64,000 nucleotides of DNA, taken from Ligustrum vulgare. Its lineage: Eukaryota > Streptophyta > Magnoliopsida > Lamiales > Oleaceae. How positions within the stretch are numbered: the stretch's first letter is position 1; each line of letters starts with the position of its first letter. Where the stretch lies: the NCBI GenBank assembly GCA_963555705.1, contig CAUVWQ010000019.1, forward strand, positions 62,001-126,000. The letters are read 5' to 3'. The translations under genes and the position numbers were made by a program. A model generated the notes under the pieces. That model saw only the letters and a list, made by a program, of their open reading frames with translations. It did no database searches and was not told the origin of the DNA. Below, in pieces: positions 44,110-54,348 of the stretch.

Positions 44110-44360
44110 GACAAAACGTTATCATCACACAATTGTCCTACACTGATCAAATTTTCTTTAAGTCCTATAACATATAAGACATTTGTTAATGTAGGCAATC
44201 CTTTGACATTGATGATTCCATATCCATCTATCTTAACCCTTTGGCCATCACCAAATGTAACAGCACCTGTCTCGCCTTTTTCAAAATGTGTTAGTAGAGA
44301 GAGATCACCTGTCATGTGTCTAGAACATCCACTATTAAAATACCATGTGTTAGGAATCAA
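44079..44360 (-). pseudogene. copia 2 protease, downstream copy with D to N change
   Basis: TWYFNSGCSRHMTGDLSLL: the catalytic Asp of the retropepsin D-S-G motif is Asn (codon AAT). Then VTFGDGQRVKIDGYGIINVK and GLKENLISVGQLCDDN. It is the second of two protease segments; the other, at 44836-45092, keeps Asp. Confidence 0.85.
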
Positions 44361-45092
44361 AGCACTTAAAGATAATTGAACTACATAAGCATTAGTTCAA
44401 ATTTTATTTTCTTGTCTAGAAAAAGTCTTCTTTTGTGTGAATTGATTAATTTCAAACAAACACCAACGCTTCCGACCTCTCTCACCACAACAGGAAGCGA
44501 TAAAAAGTATACCAATTTTCAAGAGCAAGTACTCCTCACACATTTTCAACAAAGGAAAACTGAGAATGATGGTAATAAGCCGCATTAGCTGGTTCTGGTA
44601 ATGATGACCCAGTTGAAATCATAAATCTACAGATTTTTCGATTCCGAGATGGTTAATGACTCGAAGCCAGATACGTGTTCTTAAAACAATGCTCAATGCT
44701 GTGCCACTCTTGACGAAACAAACAAATTTCTCATTTAATCATGTAGCATTGTCAGAAATGAAGACCATTAGTTAAAAAATCAATTTTTCAATTATATATA
44801 ATCAGTTATTTTACATGTTCATAGTAGGAACAATCCAACATTGATGATTTCAGATCCATCTATCTTAACCCTTTGGTCATCACCAAATGTAACAGCACCT
44901 GTCTCGCCTTTTTCAAAATGTGTTAGTCGAGAGAGATCACCTGTCATGTGTCTAGAACATCCACTATCAAAATACCATGTGTTAGGAATCAAAGCACTTA
45001 AAGATAATTTAACTACATAAGCATTAGTTCGAATTTTATTTTCTTGTCTAAAAAAAGTCTTCTTTTGTGTGAATTGATTAATTTCAAGTACT
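44196..45092 (-). repeat. Direct duplication of the protease segment (two ~255-bp units)
   Basis: 44196-44455 and 44836-45092 are nearly identical ('gtaacagcacctgtctcgcc', 'gatcacctgtcatgtgtcta', 'gaatcaaagcacttaaagat', 'tcttcttttgtgtgaattga'). The ~380-base spacer (44456-44835) has no recognised content. The upstream unit reads WYFDSGCSRHM, with the active-site Asp. Confidence 0.85.
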
Positions 45093-45171
45093 CATGACAC
45101 CTAAATACATAATGACCAGATTTGGCACAAAAATTACAAAATACCTGGAAAACAGATATATCCTGCCGACT
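45093..45171 (-). pseudogene. copia 2 second zinc knuckle
   Basis: Minus strand reads CNFCAKSGHYVFRC, a complete CX2CX4HX4C knuckle, just after the stop that ends the gag frame at 45172. Confidence 0.75.
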
Positions 45172-46785
45172 CTATCGAGGTTGAGATTTCCTGTCGTTCT
45201 GATGGACAGACTCATCTGGTTTGTACAGATTCGGCTGAAATTGTCTTCTTGTGTAGTTCCTAGTTGGATGTGAGTTTTGAGTTCCAAACGCATTGTATTG
45301 ATGATGATGAGAGGTAGATGCATCTGTATAATTTTTACTTTGTTCCATGCATCTGTATCCAGATTCTCTTACAAAGTTTATTTTATGATCATGATTTTTA
45401 CCATTACCTTCATAGCCAAGACCTGTTTTTAAGCTGACAAGTCTGCCACTGTTCAGGACTTCATCAACCTGGACAGATCCAAGTGCTAGCTTCTTGATTT
45501 TGTCTTGTACTTTAGCAAGTTCTAAACTTAACCTGCTTACCTCATTTTGTTTAACATCTGAGAATGCAGATGCGTCCAGGTGTCGTTCCCTGCTGTGTTC
45601 AGCGAGGGCCTGCAACAGTTGGATCTTCTCTTCTGCATCTTGAAGTTCCTTTCTCAAGTTTTCAATGTTTGGTCCAGATTCATCTGCATAAGAGGAGTTA
45701 CCAGATTCAGTACCAGACAACTGTAAAGCAGTAAGGGTAGTTACCAGTTTTTCAGAATTGCTGCTGTCTGATTTTGATTCAGATTCATCTGAGTCTCCAT
45801 CGCTCCATGTAACATTCATTGCCTTCCTTCCCTTGGACCTTTTTTGAGTATTGGGACAATCTGTTGCAATGTGCCCATATCCTTCAATTTCTCTGCATTG
45901 AAATCGACTCTTAGGCTTTCCTTCAGACGAGTTAACATTATTTTTAGGATAGAAATTGTTTTTCCTCCATTGTTTTTGTGGTTTTTGATTCTGGCCTTGA
46001 AGATTTGTGGATCTTTCTTTTTGTTTGCCCTTGAGGAACCTTTTAAATTGTCTATTGAGAAGTACGAAGTTTTCATCTTCATCTGTCTCTCCAGATTTGT
46101 CTGGATTTTCACTGCTTGCCTTGAAAGCAATCCCAGGTTTTTTGTCCTTCTTTCTTCGGGCCAGATTTAACTCATAGGTCATTAATGACCCCACAAGTTC
46201 CTCAACTCGCATGGTTGAAAGATCTTTGCTTTCTTCAATCGCTGTCACTTTTACATGGAACCTTTCTGGTAAAGATCTAAGGATTTTTTGTACAATCTGT
46301 TCATTTGAGTAGGTTTTCCCAAGAGGTTCAGCTGAGTTGGTGAGATCACTCAATCTGGCGTAGAAGCTTTTGAAGTCTTCTTTCTCATCCATAGATAGTT
46401 GTTCAAACTCTAGAGTGATCATCTGCAGCTTGGATATTTTGACAGCATTGGTTCCTTCGTTTGCTACCCTCAAAGCATCCCATGCTTCCTTGGCGATTCT
46501 TAAGGAGGAGATGAGTCTGAATTGACCTGCATCAACCAAGGAAACAATAGAGTTAAGTGCCTTATAATTCCAATTTGCATTAGCTAATTCATCTGCAGTA
46601 TAAGCACTTCTAGCTACAGCTGTAACAACACCTCCAGCAGTGACAGTGGGTGCTGTGTAACCTTCAAGGACAGATGTCCAACAATGTTCATTAATAGATT
46701 GAATAAAAATTTTCATACGAATTTTCCAATAAGCATAGTTACTACTAGTTAACAGAGGTGGCCTAAGAGATGCAGAATTTTCCAT
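45172..46785 (-). CDS. copia 2 gag (UBN2/Retrotran_gag type), 537 codons
   Basis: ATG at 46785 opens MENSASLRPPLLTSSNYAYW. The first ~220 residues are the copia gag domain (ISSLRIAKEAWDALRVANEG, KISKLQMITLEFEQLSMDEK, LRSLPERFHVKVTAIEESKD). A knuckle near residues 300-315 reads FQCREIEGYGHIATDCPN, with the first spacing altered (C-x3-E instead of CX2C). An acidic Ser-rich stretch and a coiled coil follow. The start lies 38 bases from the PBS. The frame is open over its whole length but stops before a second knuckle, so a premature TAG is likely. Forms the virus-like particle. Confidence 0.88.
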   Translation of the reverse strand: MENSASLRPPLLTSSNYAYWKIRMKIFIQSINEHCWTSVLEGYTAPTVTAGGVVTAVARSAYTADELANANWNYKALNSIVSLVDAGQFRLISSLRIAKEAWDALRVANEGTNAVKISKLQMITLEFEQLSMDEKEDFKSFYARLSDLTNSAEPLGKTYSNEQIVQKILRSLPERFHVKVTAIEESKDLSTMRVEELVGSLMTYELNLARRKKDKKPGIAFKASSENPDKSGETDEDENFVLLNRQFKRFLKGKQKERSTNLQGQNQKPQKQWRKNNFYPKNNVNSSEGKPKSRFQCREIEGYGHIATDCPNTQKRSKGRKAMNVTWSDGDSDESESKSDSSNSEKLVTTLTALQLSGTESGNSSYADESGPNIENLRKELQDAEEKIQLLQALAEHSRERHLDASAFSDVKQNEVSRLSLELAKVQDKIKKLALGSVQVDEVLNSGRLVSLKTGLGYEGNGKNHDHKINFVRESGYRCMEQSKNYTDASTSHHHQYNAFGTQNSHPTRNYTRRQFQPNLYKPDESVHQNDRKSQPR

Positions 46786-46821
46786 TTGGACAACCGGATA
46801 TCACTTTCTAGAAGTGAACCC

Positions 46822-46833
46822 GCTCTGATACCA
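46822..46833 (-). promoter_or_regulatory. Primer binding site of copia 2
   Basis: Minus-strand TGGTATCAGAGC, two bases after the LTR end CA at 46836; matches initiator-Met tRNA. Confidence 0.9.
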
Positions 46834-46835
46834 AA

Positions 46836-47992
46836 TGAAAATTTAAAGTTGTCTAATTTTTATAAACTGACTGTCACAGATAAGTCTGGATAGTAACTAA
46901 TTAACAGTAAATCGTTAAGATCTGTTTTAGCACTATACCAAATGAATCTCGTCGATGCAGATTCGTCTGAATAGTAAAACGTAAATGAACAAGAACACAA
47001 TAATTTGAACTTAACGTGGGAAAAAACTGTAACAGGAAAAATCCACGGCCTGCATCATGCGGACAAAAATCAATCACTATATAAGAAATGAGTTTATACA
47101 GATCAATCTAAACTGCTGGATAAATCTACGCATAGAATTATCAAACATACAAGAAATAGATCACTCCCTGATCCTTCTATGGCATGTAATGTGAGCTGAC
47201 ATTCCACCACTCTTTCGTAGTTTTCTTTGAATCTGCAACACTTTTTCAGCAACCTCGAACTCCCATTTGAACACGATCCAGACCTCCCGTTTGATCTTCA
47301 CGCTGAAACTCCTTCCTTCTCTAAGTGATTGAATCCTCCTCCCGGAGTACAAAAGTCATAACACAATTGAAGCCTTTAATGTTCTTGCGCCACACAAAAA
47401 ATTAGCTTCAAGACTTCTTAATGAAGTGGACGTGTATATTGTGAAGCACCACACTGATTTTATGATTCTACACGTCTTGAGAAAAATGTCCCGTTTTTAT
47501 CCTATTTAAATGCAACTAAGTTACTTGACTTCCAAGTTTCCTTATTGCACAAGATCTCTAATACCTGCAAAATACAGTAGAGATAATTAGAGAAAGGTAA
47601 GATAATTACTCCTGAATAAATCTTACCATAAACTAAGATATAGATAAATCATGAAATATCTTACCATAAAATAGGATACCAAATATTAGCATCATATTTT
47701 CAACCCTATCAAGAATTTCACAACTAAGATTATCGACCAAATAATCTTACCATGTGTAGATAAGCGTGAATAAGCTCGACCCTTATCAAGATGATGATCT
47801 TATCATATGCAAAGATAAGATTTAAATATTCTCGACCATATCAAGAAAAAACTTACCATATCTAAAGATAAGCCTGAGTGCCAAGAATAATCACAAAATA
47901 TATCATCAAGAAATTTACCGAAATCACAAGATATCGAGATCAAGATTTTCGAGATTATCATCCTAATATTTCTTGATCATTATCTTCCAACA
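46836..47992 (-). repeat. 5' LTR of copia 2, about 1157 bp
   Basis: Minus-strand TGTTGGAAGATAATGATC start at 47992 and ...ATTTTCA end at 46836, defined by the PBS on one side and a TG start on the other. A short open frame at 47161-47352 has no domain. Confidence 0.75.
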
Positions 47993-48655
47993 ATAAATTG
48001 TTGGTACGAAAATAAAAGATATTTTTCTTCAAGAATATTTGCATAATTTAATTAAACTTAATAAATTATTAAATACACGTATTCAGTAATTAAATTAAGT
48101 TTTTTAAAATTACACATTTTTGGAAAAATAGGAAATTCCAATAATATAAAATTAACATGTTTCAACTAAACATCACCAACTATTGTGGGAAAAAAGTTAC
48201 ATAGATAAGCTTATTGTTGAATATTTTTGGTGTACAAAAGAAATAATTTGGGATGAAGGTTGTATTGTTGGTGAGTTATTTCTGGTCTTGGGAGGTAAAT
48301 TCTGTGTTGGAAAGTGGGCAGCTGGTCTACCATAATCCTGAAAACGGAAAGGATAGTTCCCATTTGATATTTGTCCTTCAAAATTTTGTGAGGGATTGGG
48401 GATTAGTGTTGAAAATTTAATAAAATGATTAGCTATCTGGGTTTTGTCTGTGGTTATACATGTGGTTATACAAGAACAGGAAACTTGTAAACATGATTCT
48501 AACTAGCAATAATAAGCCTTGAGGTTTTGTAAAAGAATGTTAAATCAAAAAGCAAAAAATTGAAACAGAAAGCACAGGTATTGCTTTTGGCCCCTATGGT
48601 TTATTTTTAACATCAAGAGATTAATTGGATATAAATAAACCCTTATAGAATATAA
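47993..48655. other. Mostly unrecognised AT-rich sequence
   Basis: 48230-48400 on the minus strand has a short coding-like stretch (GNYPFRFQDYGRPAAHFPTQ) of unknown origin; otherwise nothing is recognised. Confidence 0.35.
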
Positions 48656-48990
48656 ATAAGGGTGGCTATATTGCCACCACGAAAATTATTCCATACACCA
48701 CAATTTTAATTTTTTTGTTTATTTATTAAAATAGACACAAATACAATGACACAATTATCCTTTTAATTTTTCTCTTACTAATCTTTAAATACACCACATT
48801 TTCTAATACAAAAAATCTTAAAATCCTAGTATTAATAATCTTCTTCATCCCTTGTCTTTTGGCCTCACGTTCTAATATACTTTTGACGTAAAACATTTTT
48901 TTTTAGACAACACGAAAAATTAACTTCTCCCTAAATCTTTTCTCGGCCAATTCTCGCTATTTTCGTTTAGAGCGTCAAAACTGCAATTTT
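48656..48990. mobile_element. Possible MITE related to the one at 9129
   Basis: Left end GGGTGGCTATATTGCCACCA followed by 'ttattccatacaccacaatt' parallels GGGTAGTTATATTCACACCA and 'tatatctacaccccatttt' at 9129. The right end was not found. Confidence 0.35.
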
Positions 48991-49229
48991 CTATCTTTAT
49001 TTGCTAATTTTGTGTTTTCATTTATTGTTGTCGAAAGCCTGGTCCGTTTAGGAACTCATGGCCCATTAGGTGTTCTATATTTAAGACTATCTTATTCCAG
49101 TTATGAGGGGATTTTCGACTTTGAATAAAATCGTGTGTTTTCTTCGACAGCTGAAATCCGTGTTACTTGTGAAATCGATTGTTTTGTGAATAAATTGTAG
49201 GTGCACCTACATCACATGCTATGTTAGAT
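48991..49229. other. No recognised content
   Basis: AT-rich linker up to the LINE fragment. Confidence 0.35.
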
Positions 49230-49590
49230 TCAAACCATTGTTTGACTTTCAACATTCTTCTCCACAATGGTGAATCCTAATTTCTAGCAATAACTTTGTA
49301 CTCCTACAATATTTAGCCTTCACATCCCAACCCAAAAGTGAGTTTTGTTTTGTAGAACACCACCACAATTTGCAATATGATGCAGTACTTATGTTTTCTA
49401 TTGTTGGGCAGCTAATTCCTCCTTCTTCATATTTCCGGCAGATTTTCTCCCATGATTTCCAATGGATGTGTGTTTTTCTTACTGGTATCTCCTTATAAAA
49501 AGGCATTAAAGAATCTGGCTATTTTGTTGAGGATAGCTTTAGGTGGTGATGGAGTCGAGGATAGAGCATTGGCTTATTTGGACGCGCGGG
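49230..49590 (-). pseudogene. LINE reverse transcriptase fragment
   Basis: Minus strand: SPPKAILNKIARFFNAF (about 49570-49510), then, after a frameshift, IHWKSWEKICRKYEEGGISC (about 49460) and CKLWWCSTKQNSLLGWDVKA. This matches the C-terminal region of L1-type plant LINE RTs ('IHW.SW..IC.P..EGGLG', 'KLWWRFR...SLW'). Both ends are truncated. Confidence 0.75.
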
Positions 49591-50003
49591 ATCGTTCGGT
49601 TTCGAAGTTTTCAAAGAATTGGTCATAACAGGGTCATACGACGTCCGTTTTGGGCCCATAAGTATTTTTCAGAAAGGTCTCGACGAGCCGGACAAGACTC
49701 ATAGCTTCGCCGTGACGTATGACAGATTTTAGCCTTTCGAGATCGTTTAGACAGTCAAAACGGACATTCTTTAAATTGTTTTTATGTTTTTTTGGGGCAT
49801 TTTAGTCATTTTTCAGTATTACGCATTTAGGGTTAGGGTTTTATAGTTAAGTGGATTTCTCTCATGTTTTGGAGGAGTTTTGACAAATAAACATTGTGTT
49901 CTTGGAGTTTTCTCCAATTTGCAGTCAATTCAATTCGGTATTTATTTGAATCAACGTGTTGAATTTGTGTTGTTTTCATTTATCTACGTTTCTGCCTGCG
50001 TCA
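49591..50003 (+). repeat. 5' LTR of gypsy element (left limit uncertain)
   Basis: The LTR ends ...CTGCGTCA at 50003, set by the PBS that follows. The start lies right of the LINE fragment but was not identified; no second LTR is present. Confidence 0.5.
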
Positions 50004-50005
50004 GT

Positions 50006-50016
50006 TGGTATCAGAG
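50006..50016 (+). promoter_or_regulatory. Primer binding site of gypsy element
   Basis: TTGGTATCAGAG begins two bases after the LTR; matches initiator-Met tRNA. Confidence 0.8.
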
Positions 50017-50037
50017 ATAGGGTTATGCTCCGAGAAG

Positions 50038-51260
50038 ATGCCTCCACGAGCACGACCAGCCGCACATGATGCCCTAGCAGACGATCAACAACATAGGGAT
50101 GAAGCAAACCAGATCCGCCAGCAGATCGACTTGTTGGTAGTGGAGATGGCCGAGATGAGGACTCATCAGAATGACCTGATGGAACAGAACAGGGAGTTGA
50201 TGGGGATTCTGAGTGGACAACTTCGTGGTCATGGTGTGCGCGCACCAGGAGGACGTGGACGTGGCACCGGTGTTCCGGAGCGAGCAAAAGCGGCGGACGA
50301 CGGTGCTGCACAGTGGGGTAGACGAGGAGGCAGTCCGCCTTCAATGGATTCCTCTTCTGATGATGATACAGCATCGGTGCATAATCCGTTTGCACCTTTA
50401 GACGCGGAGGGGCGTGGTCGTCGGGCTGATGTTGGTGATACGCATTGGGATGGGGCTTTTAAGGTTGATATTCTGGAGTACCATGGCAGTTTGGAGGCTG
50501 ATGAATTCTTGGATTGGCTGTGTACGGTGGAGGAGGTCCTAGATTTTAAGGAAGTGCCAGATGATAGGCGTGTCCCTCTTGTTGCCACTCGGTTTTGTGG
50601 TAGGGCGATGGCATGGTGGCAGCAACTGAAGGCTACCCGTGCTCGACAGGGGCGGTCCAAGATTTCGTCCTAGCGAAAATTGAGGAAGTGCTTGAGGGAG
50701 TACTTCCTGCCTTTTAATTACTCCCCACTTCTATACCAGAAATTACAGAACTTGCGCCAAGGGGCGCGCACTGTTGATGAATATTCTACAGAATTTTTTC
50801 AATTGGTTGCTCGGAATGAGTTGATAGAAACGGATGAACAGCTCGTGTCTCATTTTGTCGGGCGTTTACGGGTCGACCTACAGGATGTATTGAACTTTTT
50901 TGCACCTGCTTCAATATCAGAGCCGCACCAGCGAGCTACTTTGCTGGAGTAACAGGCATCGCGTCGTAGTTTTGGCCTCACTCCTGCAACTGCGTCCAGT
51001 AGCGGTCCACGACAGGGACTGCCTCCATCATCATACAAGCTGGTGCAAACGCGTGTGGGCGTGGGAATCCTCCCTCTAGTGCACCTTCCCCCTGGGGTAA
51101 TTCTGTCCCTGTGGGTGGTCGAGGTCAGGGGATTCAGTGTCTCTCTTGTGGTGAATGGGGACACCGTCAATCTGCCTGCCCCCAGCTTGGAGCTCGGAAA
51201 GGGCTCTTTGTGGATGATTTGGGAGACGGTGGGTATGATGCCCCCCCCCCCCCGTAATTG
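50038..51260 (+). pseudogene. Ty3/gypsy gag with zinc knuckle
   Basis: ATG at 50038 opens MPPRARPAAHDALADDQQHR, then a predicted coiled coil (RQQIDLLVVEMAEMRTHQND). YHGSLEADEFLDWLCTVEEV and FCGRAMAWWQQLKATRARQG are the retrotransposon gag core. TAG at 50671 interrupts; the same frame continues LREYFLPFNYSPLLYQKLQN and ARTVDEYSTEFFQLVARNEL to TAA at 50950. After a frameshift, CLSCGEWGHRQSAC (51138-51179) is an intact CX2CX4HX4C knuckle. A 13-base C run at 51241-51253 changes the frame before the protease. Confidence 0.88.
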
Positions 51261-51269
51261 ATATTGCAG

Positions 51270-51652
51270 ATGACGAAGAATTGCTGGAGGAGCAGGTAGA
51301 TGGTGATATTGGTCCGGCGTTGGTTCTGCGGCACACTTGTCTTGCTCCCCGTGGTGATGACACAATTGTTCAGCGAAACCAATTGTTTGAATCGACTTGC
51401 ACGGTTAATGGTAAGGTCTGTCATTTTATTATTGATGGGGGATCTTGCGAGAACGTTATTTCCAAGGAGGATGTAACAAAGCTTGCATTACCAACGGAAT
51501 CACACCCTCAACCTTATCAGATTTCGTGGCTGCAGAAGAATGTTGCTTTTACTGTTGATCGTCGTGCTTCTGTCCCCTTCTCTGTTGGTAGTAAGTATAA
51601 GGAGATTATTTCTTGTGATGTTGCCCCCATGATGCGTGTCATATCTTGTTAG
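51270..51652 (+). pseudogene. Ty3/gypsy protease
   Basis: VNGKVCHFIIDGGSCENVIS (51407-51466) contains the retropepsin-like active-site D-G/S-G motif of plant gypsy proteases; KLALPTESHPQPYQISWLQK follows. TAG at 51653 stops the frame in MRVISC*. Would cleave the Gag-Pol polyprotein. Confidence 0.82.
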
Positions 51653-52830
51653 GACTACCGTGTCAGTTTGATAGGGCAGTTTTACATGATGGTCGTAAGA
51701 ATACTTACAGCTTTGTGTTCGATGGAGTTCGGGTTGTCTTGCTGCCATCCCTTCCCCAAACTGTGACTCCTCGCGAGACAGGCCCTTCACTGTTCTTATC
51801 TCGCGCTCAGTTTGAGAAGGAATTGCTGGCCGAGACTAGGGTGTTCTTGTTGGTTGGGAAGCCAGTTTCCGAAGGGGTGTCCGTTCCACCTGAGGTTTCT
51901 GCATTATTAGAGGAGTTTTACAACATTTTCCCATCTGATTTACCCTTAGGTTTTCCCCCCTTGTGATATTCAGCATTAGATCGATTTTGTTCCGGGTGTT
52001 TCTCTCCCTAATAGACCGCATTACCGTATGAGTCCAGCAGAGCATGAGGAATTACGGAGGCAGGTTGAGGAGTTGTTGCGGAAAGGGCATGTTCGTGAGA
52101 GTTTGAGCCCTTGTGCAGTCCCGACCCTTCTAATCCCTAAGACGGACGGTAATTGGCGTATGTGTGTGGATAGCCGCGCAATTAATAAAATCACTGTTCA
52201 TTATCGCTTTCCTATCCCTCGACTTGATGATCTTTTGGACCAATTGAGTGGCGCAGCAATTTTTAGCAAATTGGACTTGAAAAGTGGGTACCACCAGATT
52301 CGGATTCACCCCGGTGATGAGTGAAGACTGCATTTAAGACACGTGAAGGGTTGTTTGAGTGGCTTGTTATGCCGTTCGGGCTGTCGAACGCTCCTAGCAC
52401 ATTCATGCGGGTTATGAATCAGGTGCTTCGGTCGTTGATTGGTACTTGCGTTGTAGTTTATTTTGACGACATTCTTATCTATAGCCGCACTATCCCGGAG
52501 CACTTGCAACACCTGCGGTCAGTTTTCCTTATTCTTCGTGAGAAGTTTTATGCTGCCCCCAGTAAGTGTCTTTTCCTTGTTGAACAAGTATTGTTTTTGG
52601 GTTATCAGATTTCGGGGAATGGTATTGCAGTAGATGATGCTAAGGTGGCTGCTATTCGGGAGTGGCCAACTCCTCGTACCCTGACTGATGTCCGCAGCTT
52701 TCACTGGTTGGCATCCTTTTATCGACGTTTCATTTCACATTTCAGTACCATCATGGCCCCTGTTACTGATTGTATGAAACATAAGTCATTTACTTGGTCG
52801 GATGACGCCGACAGAGCCACATTTGCATAG
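51653..52830 (+). pseudogene. Ty3/gypsy reverse transcriptase, truncated
   Basis: A linker (51653-51965, other frame) leads to [57 protein letters not shown] (52263), TGA at 52321, then [35 protein letters not shown] (catalytic YFDD, about 52455) and [31 protein letters not shown] begins the RNase H boundary region. The element ends abruptly at 52830; RNase H and integrase are missing. Confidence 0.9.
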
Positions 52831-53220
52831 ATTGTAGAAGAAGCAAAAATTAATAGTATATCAGAAATTAGGACAACAATGATCTAAATAAAATTGATGC
52901 AGATACTTCTCATTTCTTAATAAATAAACAAAATTCTAGTTACCCTACAAATACTCATACAGCCAAAAAAACATAACTTTAAGTCAAATAAAAGAAAAAA
53001 TGTAAGCATTTTAGAAAATTGATTACTACATAACACAGTACAATAAATTAAAGGAGAAAAAAAAAAAACCTTTTAGCTAAAAGTTTCTCCTACATGAACA
53101 AGCACGAAAAGAAAATCTATAGTTAATTCCATTGCTTGGAAATCAGAAAAAGAGGCATACTACGACGTTAAATCAGGAAGGGGGAAAAAACCTATAGTTA
53201 ATGCAACAATTGCAAATCTG
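52831..53220. other. No recognised content
   Basis: AT-rich sequence immediately after the gypsy truncation point. Confidence 0.35.
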
Positions 53221-54348
53221 AAAAATGTGCACACCCAGGATCCAAGCTACACCTACAACTATCATCCTGCTCATCCTCGCTCTTCAGCTGCCTTCAGTCT
53301 TTAGAATCTCAGATGGAGTCTGCCTCTACACTACTATGATTTGGGCGAGATTGAGGAAGAGGGTTTGGGTGAGGAATATCGAATCCTCAATCGTCCCAGG
53401 AGGGTTTGTTGGAATTGGGCGAATGAATCCTCTCTACAGCCAGCTTGGGGTTGGGGGATAATTAATTGGAAATGGAGTGAGACTTGGCTTTTTGGGTTAT
53501 TGGTTTGGGGTAAGGTCAAAATTTGGCCGAGCTATTCAGTATTTTGGACCGAGCTAACCACCTTTTTCCCCTTTTGGGGGGAGGAAATTAGTCCTACGAC
53601 CATTTTAAAGCAACAATTTTTAACATCTAACACCCAAAAAATTGGATTGTGATATATGCCACCCAAAAAAATATATTCAGAAAAATACCACCTAAAAAAA
53701 TATTTACAAAAAAGAAAATCTTTAAAACAGAATCGGTGTAAAAAAATAAATAAATAAATAACAGCATCGCAAATTCTTAGGAAGTAATAGTCTCTAATTT
53801 TACTCACCAGATTAGTGGAGATTGTATCAATGAATCTCCATATTCAGACTGCCACCATTGCCTCCGCCTCCTCGCCAAAGCTTCGTCGTTGCAGGTCCAT
53901 CCACTTTGAAATCCGAAGCTTATTAAAGCAGATTCACTAAGTAGCGGTGCAAGTCATGTATGTTAGGTTTGACTGAAGCTTCTTGGCTCATAAGTTCGAT
54001 AATGATGATGAATTGTCCTCATATTTTACCTTTTGCAACAGTCGAGCGTTAGATGCAATGTGACCTCTTTAAGTTATGGTGGCTTTATCAATGGAAGCAT
54101 CACCACCTGGTATGCCTATGCCTTCTAAATTGATATTGTCCTTCAATTTCTGTTCCGTGAGAACATTTATTCCTCTGGAGCTTCGATTTTTTTGATGTGG
54201 AAAAATGGAAGCTTTTTCCTTTAATTCTTCTTTTCCTAATTGTAGGTTGTCCTCATCTCTTCAACCTAGATGCCCATGTTGTCCTCATCTATGCATAAAG
54301 GATTTAAAGGGGTTTGCTTTTGTGTGTTTGAGACGCACTAGGGAAAAT
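53221..54348. other. Unassigned sequence, possible repeat
   Basis: Plus-strand frames at 53225-53461 and 53341-53652 overlap and lack domains. 53650-53750 ('atatatgccacccaaaaaaa', 'aaataccacctaaaaaaa') is a short internal direct repeat. 54205-54310 is CT-rich. No gene is claimed. Confidence 0.3.

Larger units (their letters stand above)
41890..47992 (-). mobile_element. Ty1/copia retrotransposon 2, 3'-truncated, minus strand
   Basis: Reading on the minus strand from 47992: a ~1157-base 5' LTR (TGTTGGAAGATAATG to ...TTTTCA), PBS, gag, protease (duplicated), integrase and RT up to 41890. The RNase H, polypurine tract and 3' LTR are missing. With no second LTR, age and target duplication cannot be read. 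Confidence 0.88.

Noticed and set aside
50213..50660. Long frames overlapping gypsy gag on both strands
   Set aside because: Shadows of the gag frame, which carries the recognisable domain.
53225..53652. Possible small host gene
   Set aside because: Two overlapping open frames without domains, splice structure or homology that I recognise.
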